Shown here piece by piece: positions 47,577 through 55,759 of a stretch of DNA of 64,000 bases. The translations under genes and the position numbers were made by a program. The stretch's first letter is position 1; each line of letters opens with the position of its first letter. Source of the stretch: an uncultured Oscillospiraceae bacterium (lineage in GTDB: Bacteria > Bacillota > Clostridia > Oscillospirales > Oscillospiraceae); assembly GCA_949935795.1 (NCBI GenBank), contig CATLFX010000003.1, forward strand, positions 45,562 to 109,561, written 5' to 3'. A model generated the notes under the pieces. The model was given only the letters and a program-made list of their open reading frames with translations, was not told where the DNA came from and did not search any database.

Positions 47577-48923
47577 TCAATACCGGCCGAAGTCCCCGGA
47601 GCGGCCCTGGGTCACGTCGGAGCCGAACTCGTAATCCTTGCCGGGTAAGATGGCATTGAGGGCGATACCCGCGATGGCGGCGATAGCCAGGGAGGTCAGG
47701 GTGATGTCGGTGCCGCCCACGTGGAAGGTGAGGCCGGAGAACTCGTTGCTGAAGCCCCAGATCTTGAAGCCCAGGCCGCACACCATGATGACGGCGGCGA
47801 TGATGAGGTTCCGGGAATTGGTGAAGTCCACCCGGTTCTCCACCACGTTGCGCACGCCGATGGCGGAGATCATGCCGTAGAGGATGAAGGACACCCCGCC
47901 GATGATGGCGGTGGGGATGGAGTTGATGACGGCGGCGAACTTGGGGGAGAAGGACAGCACCACCGCGTAGATGGCGGCCAGACGGACCACCTTGGGGTCA
48001 AAAACCTGAGACAGCTCCAGCACGCCGGTATTCTCGCCGTAGGTGGTGTTGGCGGGGCCGCCGAACATGCCCGCCAGAGAGGTGGCGATGCCGTCGCCGA
48101 TGAGGGTGCGGTGGAGGCCCGGGTCCTCAATGAAATTCTCCTCCACAGTGGCGGAGATGGCGGACATGTCGCCGATGTGCTCCATCATGGCGGCGATGGC
48201 GATGGGGGCCATCACCAGGATGGAGGTCAGGTCGAACTTGGCCAGCACGAAGGGTTGGAGGCCCACAAAGTCGGCGGCGGCCACCCCGGAGAAGTCCACC
48301 TGACGGGTGACCAGAGCCACGGCGTAGGGGATGAGCACCCCCAGCAGGATGGGGACGATCTTAATCATGCCCTTGCCCCAGATGTTGGCGCACACGATGA
48401 CGGCGATAGACAGGATGGCAAGCCACCAGTTGGTGGAGGCGTTGTTGATAGCGCTGGGAGCCAGAGACAGGCCGATGAGGATGATGATGGGCCCGGTGAC
48501 CACCGGGGGCAGGAAGCGCATCACCTTGTGGACGCCCACCAGCTTGATGAGCCCAGCCAGAATCAGGTACAGCAGTCCGGCCACCACGATGCCGCCCAGG
48601 GCGTAGGGCAGCTTTTCCTCGCCGGACATACCGGCGTAGATGCCGGAGTCCAGCTCCGCCACGGCGGAGAAGCCTCCCAGGTAGGCGAAGGAGGAGCCCA
48701 GGAAGGCGGGCACCTTCAGCTTGGTGCACACATGGAAAAACAGGGTGCCGATCCCGGCGAAGAACAGGGTGGTCTGGATGGACAGGGGCAGGCCGTAGCC
48801 CTGGACCAGGATGGGCACCAGCACGGTGGCCCCGAACATGGCGAACATGTGCTGGAGGCCCAGAATCAGCATTTTGGGCACACCCAGGGTCCGGGCGTCG
48901 CGGATGGGTTCTTGATTGTTCAT
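47577..48923 (-). CDS. uraA: Uracil permease (NCS2 family)
   Basis: A 448-residue transporter with about 14 membrane segments. MLILGLQHMFAMFGATVLVP is the conserved first helix, and PANTTYGENTGVLELSQV near residue 290 is the NCS2 substrate motif with the catalytic Glu. It imports uracil with protons. Its 5' leader encodes a short peptide and ends in a terminator, so expression is likely governed by attenuation in response to UTP. Confidence 0.94.
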   Translation of the reverse strand: MNNQEPIRDARTLGVPKMLILGLQHMFAMFGATVLVPILVQGYGLPLSIQTTLFFAGIGTLFFHVCTKLKVPAFLGSSFAYLGGFSAVAELDSGIYAGMSGEEKLPYALGGIVVAGLLYLILAGLIKLVGVHKVMRFLPPVVTGPIIILIGLSLAPSAINNASTNWWLAILSIAVIVCANIWGKGMIKIVPILLGVLIPYAVALVTRQVDFSGVAAADFVGLQPFVLAKFDLTSILVMAPIAIAAMMEHIGDMSAISATVEENFIEDPGLHRTLIGDGIATSLAGMFGGPANTTYGENTGVLELSQVFDPKVVRLAAIYAVVLSFSPKFAAVINSIPTAIIGGVSFILYGMISAIGVRNVVENRVDFTNSRNLIIAAVIMVCGLGFKIWGFSNEFSGLTFHVGGTDITLTSLAIAAIAGIALNAILPGKDYEFGSDVTQGRSGDFGRY

Positions 48924-48964
48924 ACACTCTCTCCCTTTTCGTTAGTGTGGAAGGTCACAGGCGC

Positions 48965-48997
48965 AAAAAAAGAGGCAATCACCAAACGGCGACTGCC
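48965..48997 (-). terminator. Attenuator-type terminator before uraA
   Basis: On the minus strand GGCAGTC pairs with GATTGCC (one G-U pair), then TC and seven T residues. The stop codon of the leader peptide lies directly against the left arm. Confidence 0.85.
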
Positions 48998-49063
48998 TTA
49001 CAAGGAGAAATGAAAATAATACGCCCCAAGCCCGATGTACTGGACAAAGCCCGGTTTGCGCAT
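48998..49063 (-). CDS. Leader peptide of uraA
   Basis: A 21-codon open frame (MRKPGFVQYIGLGAYYFHFSL is 21 residues; here split as MRKPGFVQYI and GLGAYYFHFSL) with GGGAGGGG upstream. Its last codons TAT TAT TTT CAT TTC TCC TTG are T-rich and the stop abuts the terminator stem. That arrangement matches pyrBI-type attenuation, in which slow transcription through U-rich RNA at low UTP lets the ribosome disrupt the terminator. Confidence 0.75.
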   Translation of the reverse strand: MRKPGFVQYIGLGAYYFHFSL

Positions 49064-49090
49064 ATCGTCCCCTCCCTTTGCGTTCGGTAC

Positions 49091-49119
49091 ATCATACCAG
49101 AAGCTGGCAGGAAATGCAA
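49091..49119 (-). promoter_or_regulatory. Promoter of the uraA leader
   Basis: On the minus strand TTGCAT and TATGAT are 17 bases apart. Confidence 0.8.
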
Positions 49120-49133
49120 GCGCCAAATCACAC

Positions 49134-49166
49134 AAAAACCGCCCGATTCCATCGGGCGGTTTTTAC
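49134..49166 (-). terminator. Intrinsic terminator of the amino-acid ABC operon
   Basis: AAAACCGCCCGAT pairs with ATCGGGCGGTTTT about a three-base loop, with T-runs on both sides. Confidence 0.88.
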
Positions 49167-49251
49167 GAAACTATATCAGCGAAGCGCCATGGCCTGTCGC
49201 CGGGCGGAGTCCTTTCATTGACTGGCCGGCCTCGTCAGCGGGCTGAAAGTA

Positions 49252-49974
49252 TCATAACACTTTGGACAGAAAGTCGATGGTTCGGGGCTGCCGCGGGTTG
49301 GCGAAGAAGGCGTGGGGTTCGTTCTGTTCCAGAATTTTTCCCTCGTCCATGAAGAGCACCCGGGTGCCCACCTCGCGGGCGAAGCCCATCTCGTGGGTGA
49401 CCACCACCATGGTCATGCCCTCCTCGGCCAGCTCCTTCATGACCGCCAGAACCTCCCCCACCATCTCGGGGTCCAGGGCGGAGGTGGGCTCGTCGAACAG
49501 CATCAGCTTGGGCTTCATGGCCAGGGCCCGCACGATGGCGATGCGCTGCTTCTGCCCGCCGGACAGCTGGGCGGGATAGGCGTCCGCCTTCTCCTCCAGA
49601 TTGACCCGCTTCAGAAGGGCCGTGGCGGTGTCGTCGGCCTCCTCCTGGGTCATCAGCTTGGTGCGCACCGGGGCCAGGGTGATGTTCTTCCGGATGGTCA
49701 TGTTGGGGAACAGGTTGAAGTGCTGGAACACCATGCCCATCTGGCGGCGGATGGCGTTGATGTCCGCCTTGGGGTCGGTGATCTCCTTGCCCTCAAAGGT
49801 GATGGAGCCGGAGGTGGGGGTCTCCAACAGGTTGAGGCAGCGCAGGAAGGTGGACTTGCCCGAGCCGGAGGGGCCGATGACCACCACCTTCTCGCCGGGG
49901 TGGATGTGCTCGGAGACCCGGTCCAGCACCAGGTGATCCCCAAAGGACTTGCACAGGTCTTTAACGACGATCAC
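49252..49974 (-). CDS. Polar amino-acid ABC transporter ATPase (GlnQ-like)
   Basis: A 240-residue ATPase: Walker [10 protein letters not shown], signature [15 protein letters not shown], Walker [15 protein letters not shown] and the switch [20 protein letters not shown] is typical of the amino-acid class. The start is the GTG at 49974 with AAAGGAGG ten bases upstream; longer starts are within the permease gene, which it overlaps by 14 bp. Confidence 0.95.
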   Translation of the reverse strand: MIVVKDLCKSFGDHLVLDRVSEHIHPGEKVVVIGPSGSGKSTFLRCLNLLETPTSGSITFEGKEITDPKADINAIRRQMGMVFQHFNLFPNMTIRKNITLAPVRTKLMTQEEADDTATALLKRVNLEEKADAYPAQLSGGQKQRIAIVRALAMKPKLMLFDEPTSALDPEMVGEVLAVMKELAEEGMTMVVVTHEMGFAREVGTRVLFMDEGKILEQNEPHAFFANPRQPRTIDFLSKVL

Positions 49975-50695
49975 TTTGACGCAGCCTCCTTTCCAGCCTG
50001 CCCTGGAGCCAGGTAAAGATGATGACAACAAATAAGTACAGCAGAGCGATTCCGATAAGGGGCGGCATGAAGTCATACGTTCTGCCGCCCAGGGTAAAGG
50101 CGTAGTACAGCATCTCCATGCCGCCGATGGCCTGAACCAGGGAGGTGTCCTTGAACAGGGTGATGAACTCGTTGCCCAGGGAGGGCAGGATGTTTTTGAA
50201 TGCCTGGGGAATGACGATGAACCGCATGGTGTCGAAGTAATTAAGGCCCAGGGAGCGCCCCGCCTCCGTCTGGCCCATGTCCACGCTCATCAGCCCGCCC
50301 CGGATGATCTCCGCCACGTAGGCCCCGGAGTTGACGCCCAGGCCGATGAAGCCCACCAGCACCTTGTTGCGCTCGGCCCGGAGGATGACAAAGGTCCAGA
50401 TGTACAGCTGCACCAGCATGGGGGTGCCCCGGATGACGGTGGTGTAGATGTGGCACAGGGCGTTCAAAAGGCCCAGCAGGGGGTTTTTCTTCCGCCCCAG
50501 GCGCTGCTGGTCGTGGGCGGTGCGGACCATGGCCACAATCAGCCCCAGCAGCACTCCGAAAACCAGAGCGACCACCGTCAGTTCCAGGGTGGTGCCCAGG
50601 CCCTGGAGGTACAGCTTCCAGCGGTCGGCCTCAATAAAGGCGGTGTGCAGCCGGGGGCCGAGATCGTCCAGCCAGTCGATGAGCGATTGGATCAT
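49961..50695 (-). CDS. Polar amino-acid ABC transporter permease
   Basis: A 244-residue permease of the His/Glu/Gln/Arg class. After a first helix ([20 protein letters not shown]), the segment [19 protein letters not shown] and the coupling loop [23 protein letters not shown] (here split for length as EAGRSLGLN and FIVIPQAF) identify the family. It is between the ATPase and the binding protein genes. A single permease implies a homodimer. Confidence 0.95.
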   Translation of the reverse strand: MIQSLIDWLDDLGPRLHTAFIEADRWKLYLQGLGTTLELTVVALVFGVLLGLIVAMVRTAHDQQRLGRKKNPLLGLLNALCHIYTTVIRGTPMLVQLYIWTFVILRAERNKVLVGFIGLGVNSGAYVAEIIRGGLMSVDMGQTEAGRSLGLNYFDTMRFIVIPQAFKNILPSLGNEFITLFKDTSLVQAIGGMEMLYYAFTLGGRTYDFMPPLIGIALLYLFVVIIFTWLQGRLERRLRQSDRR

Positions 50696-50724
50696 AGCGT
50701 TTCCCCTCTCCTCTTTTTAAGAGA

Positions 50725-50750
50725 CAGGGGCGGTCAACGGACCGCCCCTG
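50725..50750 (-). terminator. Hairpin between the binding-protein and permease genes
   Basis: CAGGGGCGGT pairs with ACCGCCCCTG, then TCTCTTAAAA. A partial terminator here would give more binding protein than permease, a common design. Confidence 0.8.
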
Positions 50751-50767
50751 ATCGGATATCACTCGGC

Positions 50768-51637
50768 TCAGTCAGCCTTGATGTATTTATCCACGATGTC
50801 CTGGAAGGTGCCGTCGGCCTTCAGCTCGGCCATGGCGGCGTTCACGGCGTCCAGCAGGGCGGTGTTGCCCTTCTTCACGGCGATGGCGTACTCCTCGTTG
50901 GCGAACTCAGTGTCCAGGATCTTCAAGCCGGGGTTCTGGGCCACGTAGGCCTTGGCGGGCTCGTTGTCGATGACCACCGCGTCCACCTTGCCCTGCACCA
51001 GGTCCATGACGGCCAGGGCGCCAGTCTCATAGGCGGTGACGTGGTCCGCGCCGTAGCCGCCGTCCTCGGGGTCGGCAGCGCAGTACTCATAGCCGGTGGT
51101 GGCCCGCTGACAGCCAATCATTTCAGCGTTCACCAGGTCGTCAACGCTCTGGATGGGGGAGTCTTCGTTGACGATGATGACCTGCACGGCGTTGGTGTAG
51201 CTGTCGGTGAAGTCCATGACCTCCTGGCGGTCGGGCTTGACGGTGATGCCCGCCATGGCGATGTCGCTCTGGCCGTTCTGCACGGCCAGCAGGGCGGCGT
51301 CAAAGCCCATGTCGTCCACCACCAGCTCCAGGCCCAGCTTCTTGGCGATGGCCTCGGCCACCTCCACGTCGATGCCCTCGAAACCGCCGTCGTCGGTGGT
51401 CATCTCATAGGGAGGGAAGGCGGCGTTGGTGGACATGTGGAGCTTGCCGGGCTCCACAGTGGTGAACTCGGCGGTGCCACCGCCCTGGGCGGGTTCGGTG
51501 ACCTCGGCGGAGGGCTCGCCGGCCTCGGAGGGCTCGGCGGTGGGGGTGGGCGTATCGCCCTGGTTGGAGCAGGCGGCCAGGGCAAACACCATGCTCAGCG
51601 CCAGCAGCAGGGCTGCCAGTTTCTTGATTGCTTTCAT
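50768..51637 (-). CDS. Amino-acid ABC transporter substrate-binding lipoprotein
   Basis: A 289-residue lipoprotein with lipobox ALAAC (Cys23) and a Thr/Pro/Glu linker. The SBP family 3 fold is clear: AAFPPYEMTTDDGGFEGIDV, VDDMGFDAALLAVQNGQSDI, AGITVKPDRQEVMDFTDSY and the hinge KVDAVVIDNEPAKAY. It lacks a way to tell the amino acid, but the family binds polar or branched amino acids. It is the first gene of the operon. Confidence 0.94.
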   Translation of the reverse strand: MKAIKKLAALLLALSMVFALAACSNQGDTPTPTAEPSEAGEPSAEVTEPAQGGGTAEFTTVEPGKLHMSTNAAFPPYEMTTDDGGFEGIDVEVAEAIAKKLGLELVVDDMGFDAALLAVQNGQSDIAMAGITVKPDRQEVMDFTDSYTNAVQVIIVNEDSPIQSVDDLVNAEMIGCQRATTGYEYCAADPEDGGYGADHVTAYETGALAVMDLVQGKVDAVVIDNEPAKAYVAQNPGLKILDTEFANEEYAIAVKKGNTALLDAVNAAMAELKADGTFQDIVDKYIKAD

Positions 51638-51707
51638 TTTTCATTCATCTCCATAAAAATTTGCGGACGGGAGGCCGGGGGCGGATGCCCCGCAGCTCCC
51701 TGCGGGA

Positions 51708-51731
51708 CGAAAAAGGGAATTCCCTTTTTCG
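51708..51731. promoter_or_regulatory. Perfect palindrome in the binding-protein leader
   Basis: CGAAAAAGGGAA and its complement form a 24-base palindrome within the roughly 100-base leader, downstream of the promoter. It may be an attenuating hairpin or an operator. Confidence 0.55.
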
Positions 51732-51739
51732 TGAAACCG

Positions 51740-51768
51740 ATTATAAACGTTATACAAAAAGAATGCAA
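51740..51768 (-). promoter_or_regulatory. Promoter of the amino-acid ABC operon
   Basis: On the minus strand TTGCAT and TATAAT are 17 bases apart. Confidence 0.8.
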
Positions 51769-51872
51769 GGGGAAATCCATGAAATCCCCTTGCATTTCGC
51801 TGTTTTCATCGTTTTGACGGACAAAGAGCGGATAAGTATACATTTTTATGCAAATTTTCTGCATAAAAAGGT

Positions 51873-51922
51873 CCTTCTTTTTCTTTCTGAGGAAAGAAAA
51901 AGAAGCAAAAAGAAAGACTTTT
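51873..51922 (+). repeat. A/T-rich hairpin element type 2, copy g
   Basis: CTTCTTTTTCTTTC, TGAG, GAAAGAAAAAGAAG, then CAAAAAGAAAGACTTTT; a GCGAAAGGCC/GGCCTTTCGC hairpin (51927-51953) follows. The region 51770-52055 holds no gene. Confidence 0.72.
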
Positions 51923-52022
51923 TTCGCGAAAGGCCAAAGAACGGCCTTTCGCAGCCTTCCATGGAGGCACTCTTTGCCCTTTTAAAGTGTCCGTAAAAAA
52001 TCCAAACCGAAGGACACCTGTC

Positions 52023-52073
52023 TAAAAGTTTCTTTTTTCGCTTCCTTTTTTCTTTTCAAAGAAAAAAGGAAGG
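52023..52073 (-). repeat. A/T-rich hairpin element type 2, copy h
   Basis: On the minus strand CTTCCTTTTTTC, loop, GAAAAAAGGAAG, then CGAAAAAAGAAACTTTTAG. It supplies the last codons and the TGA stop of the DUF2156 gene. Confidence 0.8.
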
Positions 52074-52988
52074 CCCTTGCCCTTTCTCCCGGGCTGTGTA
52101 CTTGGTGAGCAGGATATCCGGGTAATAGGACAGCTTGGCCCGGCGCAGGCCCTCCAAGCCCATGTCGTCCTCCCGGTTGAACCACTTGACCTGAGGATGA
52201 CGGGACCGGATGAGCTTTGCCATCTCCCGGTTGATGGCGGGATAGGCCCCCTGTATGTCGCCGAAGGACTTCTCAAAGTTCACGTCAAAGACCTCCGGTG
52301 TGATGAAGCCCCCCAGGGAAAAGGCGACGGGGCTTCCGTCCGCCCGGATGAGCGCCCCCTCCAGCCCTAGCTTGTCCATGTGGTACAGCGCCTCAATGAC
52401 GGCCACCGTCTCCTCCGACACGGTGTTCACGTCCTCCCCCGCCTCCTCCTGGCGGATGGCGGCCCACTGGCGCTCCAGCTCCACGCACTCGGGGACGTTG
52501 GCGGGGGTGACGTCCTCCAGCAGCCAGTCGGGGAACTGCTCGTCAAAGCGGTGGATGTGGTTGCGCTTGGCGTGGAGCTTCTTGCCGGTCAGGTCGGCCA
52601 GACGGTTGACATCGTAGAGGTAGTCGAAGCCGTTCCGGTCCTCCTCGAACTGGAAGCGGCCCGGACAGGCTTCCTCCAATGCGGCCTTCTGTTCCTCGGT
52701 GACGCACACCAGCGCCAGGGGCTTGTCCTGGGCGGCGGCGTCCTGGGCCAGCTGGTCCACCGCCGGGGCAAGGGGCCCGCGCCCGGCGGGATACAGGTAG
52801 CTCAGCCCCAGCGCACCCTGGATACGCACCAGCAGGCGGTCCTCCACCCGGGCGATCTTCTGAGGGTACGCCCGGCTCCACAGGTAGATGTTGGCGAAAT
52901 TGTATTCACAGCCGAAGCTGCCCTCCGCTTCCAGCAGGGGCTGGACCCACTGGCGGTCCTCAAACTGGGGGCTTTCAAAGGTAAGCAT
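52056..52988 (-). CDS. DUF2156 / phosphatidylglycerol lysyltransferase C-terminal-like protein
   Basis: A 310-residue protein of the GNAT-like double acyltransferase fold found at the C-terminus of MprF. FGCEYNFANIYLWSRAY, the KKLHAKRNHIHRFDEQFPDW motif, FSLGGFITPEVFDVNFEKSF and YPAINREMAKLIR are characteristic. Soluble family members are aminoacyl or acyl transferases of unknown target. The ATG at 52988 is nine bases after AAAAGGA. The frame ends PSFFL followed by a stop inside repeat copy h, so the true ancestral C-terminus may have been clipped or extended. Confidence 0.9.
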   Translation of the reverse strand: MLTFESPQFEDRQWVQPLLEAEGSFGCEYNFANIYLWSRAYPQKIARVEDRLLVRIQGALGLSYLYPAGRGPLAPAVDQLAQDAAAQDKPLALVCVTEEQKAALEEACPGRFQFEEDRNGFDYLYDVNRLADLTGKKLHAKRNHIHRFDEQFPDWLLEDVTPANVPECVELERQWAAIRQEEAGEDVNTVSEETVAVIEALYHMDKLGLEGALIRADGSPVAFSLGGFITPEVFDVNFEKSFGDIQGAYPAINREMAKLIRSRHPQVKWFNREDDMGLEGLRRAKLSYYPDILLTKYTAREKGQGPSFFL

Positions 52989-53032
52989 AAAATCCATTCC
53001 TTTTCTTGGTGTCTGGATAGCATGGCGGGGTC

Positions 53033-53497
53033 CTATAGCAGCTTATCCAGTTCTAACAGCAGCGATTGCTTCATATCTGACAATTCATGTTCTGTGGGGC
53101 GCTCATCGTCGCAATACATTTTCTCCATTGGATACCACCAGACCGGGCCGTTGCCATTGTTGCCACAGGTCCCCATATCCCCGGCCACTCTTGGGAACAG
53201 GTGCCAATGAAGGTGGGCGTCCCCCATCCCGAGCAGCTCGTAATTCATTTTTTCCGCGCCAAAAGCCGTTGAGACAGCCTGGGCGACCACAGTCATTTCC
53301 TCCAGGAACCGGGTTCTTTCGGCGGGAGCCAGGTGGAACAGCTCGGTTTTGTTCCCGTGCGACTTGTACAAAAACAGCGTATAGCCGCGAAAATGCTGGT
53401 GATCTCCGATCACGACATAGCCCGTGTCAAGTTCTTTTACAAAATACGGGTTTTCTCCCCGTTTGATCTGCTCAATCCTATCGCATATCAGGCACAT
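53033..53497 (-). CDS. HIT-family hydrolase
   Basis: A 154-residue histidine-triad protein. CLICDRIE gives the zinc Cys pair and AHLHWHLFPRV the active-site H-x-H-x-H. The extra C-terminal helix from about residue 110 is like the diadenosine-polyphosphate hydrolase subgroup. It is separate from the HIT protein at 43951 and only loosely similar. It is less GC-rich than its neighbours. Confidence 0.92.
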   Translation of the reverse strand: MCLICDRIEQIKRGENPYFVKELDTGYVVIGDHQHFRGYTLFLYKSHGNKTELFHLAPAERTRFLEEMTVVAQAVSTAFGAEKMNYELLGMGDAHLHWHLFPRVAGDMGTCGNNGNGPVWWYPMEKMYCDDERPTEHELSDMKQSLLLELDKLL

Positions 53498-53584
53498 TTT
53501 AAAAAGCCTCCTGATGCCTCCAATTTTGATTTGGCGTGTATCAGCATATCACAGCCCTGGAAAAAACGCAACGGGAAAACACAC

Positions 53585-53608
53585 GCCGCCGTGAAGCCCA
53601 CGGCGGCG
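53585..53608 (-). terminator. Intrinsic terminator of rny
   Basis: GCCGCCGTG pairs with CACGGCGGC, then GTGTGTTTTCC on the minus strand. Confidence 0.75.
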
Positions 53609-53616
53609 CATATCAT

Positions 53617-55164
53617 TTATTTCGCGTATTCGATGGCCTTTGTCTCTCGAATGAGATTCACCTTGATCTGTCCGGGATACTCCAGCTCGTCCTCGATCTT
53701 CTTGGCGATCTCCCGGGCCAGCAGCACCATGCGGTCCTCCGGGATGGCCTCGGGATTGACCATAATGCGGACCTCCCGCCCCGCCTGGATGGCGTAGGCC
53801 TTGTCCACCCCCTGGAAGGAGGAGGTCAGCTCCTCCAGCTTCTCCAGCCGCTTGATGTAGTACTCCACATTCTCCTTCCGGGCGCCGGGCCGGGCGGCGG
53901 AGATGGCGTCGGCGGCCTGGACCAGGCAGGCCACGATGGTCCGGGCCTCCACGTCGCCGTGGTGGGCCTCGATGGCGTGGATCACGTTCTCGCTCTCTCG
54001 GTATTTCCGGGCCAGCTCTACGCCGATCTGCACGTGGGAGCCCTCCACCTCGTGGTCGATGGACTTGCCCAAATCGTGGAGCAGGCCCGCCCGCTTGGCC
54101 TCGGCCACGTTGACGCCGATCTCGGCGGCCAGCAGTCCGGCCAATTGGGACACCTCGATGGAGTGGTTCAGCACATTCTGACCGTAGCTGGTGCGGTAGT
54201 GCTGGCGGCCCAGCAGCTTCACCAGCTCCGGGTTGAGCCCGTGGACGTTGGTCTCGAACACGGCGCGCTCGCCCTCGGCGCGGATGGTGGCGTCCACTTC
54301 CCGCTTGGCCTTCTCCACCATCTCCTCGATACGGGTGGGGTGGATGCGGCCGTCCAGGATGAGCTTTTCCAGGGCCAGCCGGGCGATCTCCCGGCGCACC
54401 GGGTCGAAGCAGGACACGGTGATGGCCTCGGGGGTGTCGTCGATGATGAGGTCCACCCCGGTCATGGTCTCCAAAGTGCGGATGTTGCGGCCCTCACGGC
54501 CGATGATGCGGCCCTTCATCTCGTCGTTGGGCAGGGGCACCACGGACACAGTGGCCTCCGCCACGTGGTCGGCGGCGCAGCGCTGGATGGCCAGGGCGAT
54601 CTGCTCCCGGGCGTAGGTCTCCGCCTCCTCTTTGAAGCGGGTCTGGATCTCCTTCAGCTTCAGGGCCTGCTCATGGGTCACGTCGTCCTCCAGCTGCTCG
54701 ATGAGGTAGCGCTTGGCCTCCTCCACCGTCAGGCCGGAGATGCGCTCCAAAAGCTCCGTCTGGCTGTCCTTCAGGCGGTCCAGCTCCTGCTTTTCCTCCT
54801 CCAGCTGGGCGATGCGGGCGTTGACGCCCTCTTCCTTCCGCTCCAGGTTTTCCAGCTTGCGGTCCAGGTTCTCCTCCTTGGAGTTCAGGCGGTTTTCCTG
54901 GCGCTGGATCTCGCCCCGGCGCTCCTTGATCTCCTTGTCGAACTCGCTGCGGGCCTTGAGAATTTCCTCCTTGGCCTCCACGGTGGCCTCCCGCTTCTTG
55001 CTCTCGGCGGACTTAATGGCCTCGTTGATGACGCGGCGGGCCTCCTCCTCGGCGGAGCCGATCTCACGCTCGGCGGCGGCTTTGCGCCGTTGATAGCCCA
55101 GGACGAAGCAGACAAGTCCCACCACAACGGCGATGATTACGGTTACGTAGACTGGCAATTGCAT
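53617..55164 (-). CDS. rny: Ribonuclease Y
   Basis: A 515-residue endoribonuclease anchored by an N-terminal membrane helix ([18 protein letters not shown]), with a long coiled coil to about residue 190, the KH domain ([17 protein letters not shown]), and the HD domain with metal site [10 protein letters not shown]. It initiates decay of many mRNAs in Firmicutes. The ATG at 55164 gives the Bacillus-like start; AGGAGG is 13 bases upstream, and a GTG four codons earlier is possible. A stem GCGGTGCGT/ACGCATCGC before TTATTTT (55224-55248) lies in its leader. Confidence 0.96.
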   Translation of the reverse strand: MQLPVYVTVIIAVVVGLVCFVLGYQRRKAAAEREIGSAEEEARRVINEAIKSAESKKREATVEAKEEILKARSEFDKEIKERRGEIQRQENRLNSKEENLDRKLENLERKEEGVNARIAQLEEEKQELDRLKDSQTELLERISGLTVEEAKRYLIEQLEDDVTHEQALKLKEIQTRFKEEAETYAREQIALAIQRCAADHVAEATVSVVPLPNDEMKGRIIGREGRNIRTLETMTGVDLIIDDTPEAITVSCFDPVRREIARLALEKLILDGRIHPTRIEEMVEKAKREVDATIRAEGERAVFETNVHGLNPELVKLLGRQHYRTSYGQNVLNHSIEVSQLAGLLAAEIGVNVAEAKRAGLLHDLGKSIDHEVEGSHVQIGVELARKYRESENVIHAIEAHHGDVEARTIVACLVQAADAISAARPGARKENVEYYIKRLEKLEELTSSFQGVDKAYAIQAGREVRIMVNPEAIPEDRMVLLAREIAKKIEDELEYPGQIKVNLIRETKAIEYAK

Positions 55165-55473
55165 GTTGGGTTCCACACCTCCTGTTTCTTCTGTTTTTTG
55201 ATTCAAAATTAGGCAAAATAAGACGCGATGCGTGAAAGACGCACCGCGATAACCGAAAAACCGCCCGTCAAATGGGCATGACAGCGCTATTTGAGAGTCA
55301 AGAATATGATCTATGAATCGTTCAATAGACTATATAAAACGCCCGAAGGGCGCCGGCAACGCTCAAAACGGCAAAAAGCACAAAAGCGGCTTTTCAAAAT
55401 TATCCTTTCTTATTGTAAAGGCCGCGAGCTTTCCTGTCAAGTGGAAATGTGAATCTTTCATGAACTTTCCAAT
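55165..55473. other. Intergenic stretch upstream of rny
   Basis: About 300 bp with no supported gene. It holds the rny leader hairpin and an A/T-rich stretch; I could not settle on a promoter. Confidence 0.5.
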
Positions 55474-55683
55474 GTTACTTTCTCTCTCGCGAGAGAAAGT
55501 AACCAAAGAGCGCGCTTAGGGGGCATCCCGCCGGGTGAACACGGCCCCAAGGACGGGCCGCGTCCACAGGCGGGCTTCCCCCTAAGAACCCCCTTTACGG
55601 GAGACGCTTGATACGGATATTTGGAAGAGGCTTTTCGGCGCTTGCGGCCTTACGGCTGACGTCACCCTATTGGCGCTGCCGCT
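55474..55683 (+). repeat. Dispersed multi-hairpin element type 1, copy G
   Basis: Head hairpin TTACTTTCTCTC/GAGAGAAAGTAA, CTTAGGGGG...CCCCCTAAG, ACCCCCTTTACGGG, and closing CTATTGGCGCTGCCGC. It is the one copy not directly behind a gene of its own orientation, lying between rny and apbE. Confidence 0.85.
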
Positions 55684-55759
55684 TGCGTCCAGTCACTGAG
55701 ACGGGGCGGGGTCCACGTGCCGCGCCTGGGTTGGCGGGGGTTGCGGCTCGTGAGCGCTT

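Noticed and set aside
53536..55212. A 558-codon plus-strand frame
   Set aside because: It is antisense to rny and of shadow composition.
5658..55683. CRISPR-like array from the recurring palindromic repeats
   Set aside because: Copies are ~210 bp, kilobases apart and at gene ends; there are no regular spacers and no cas genes.
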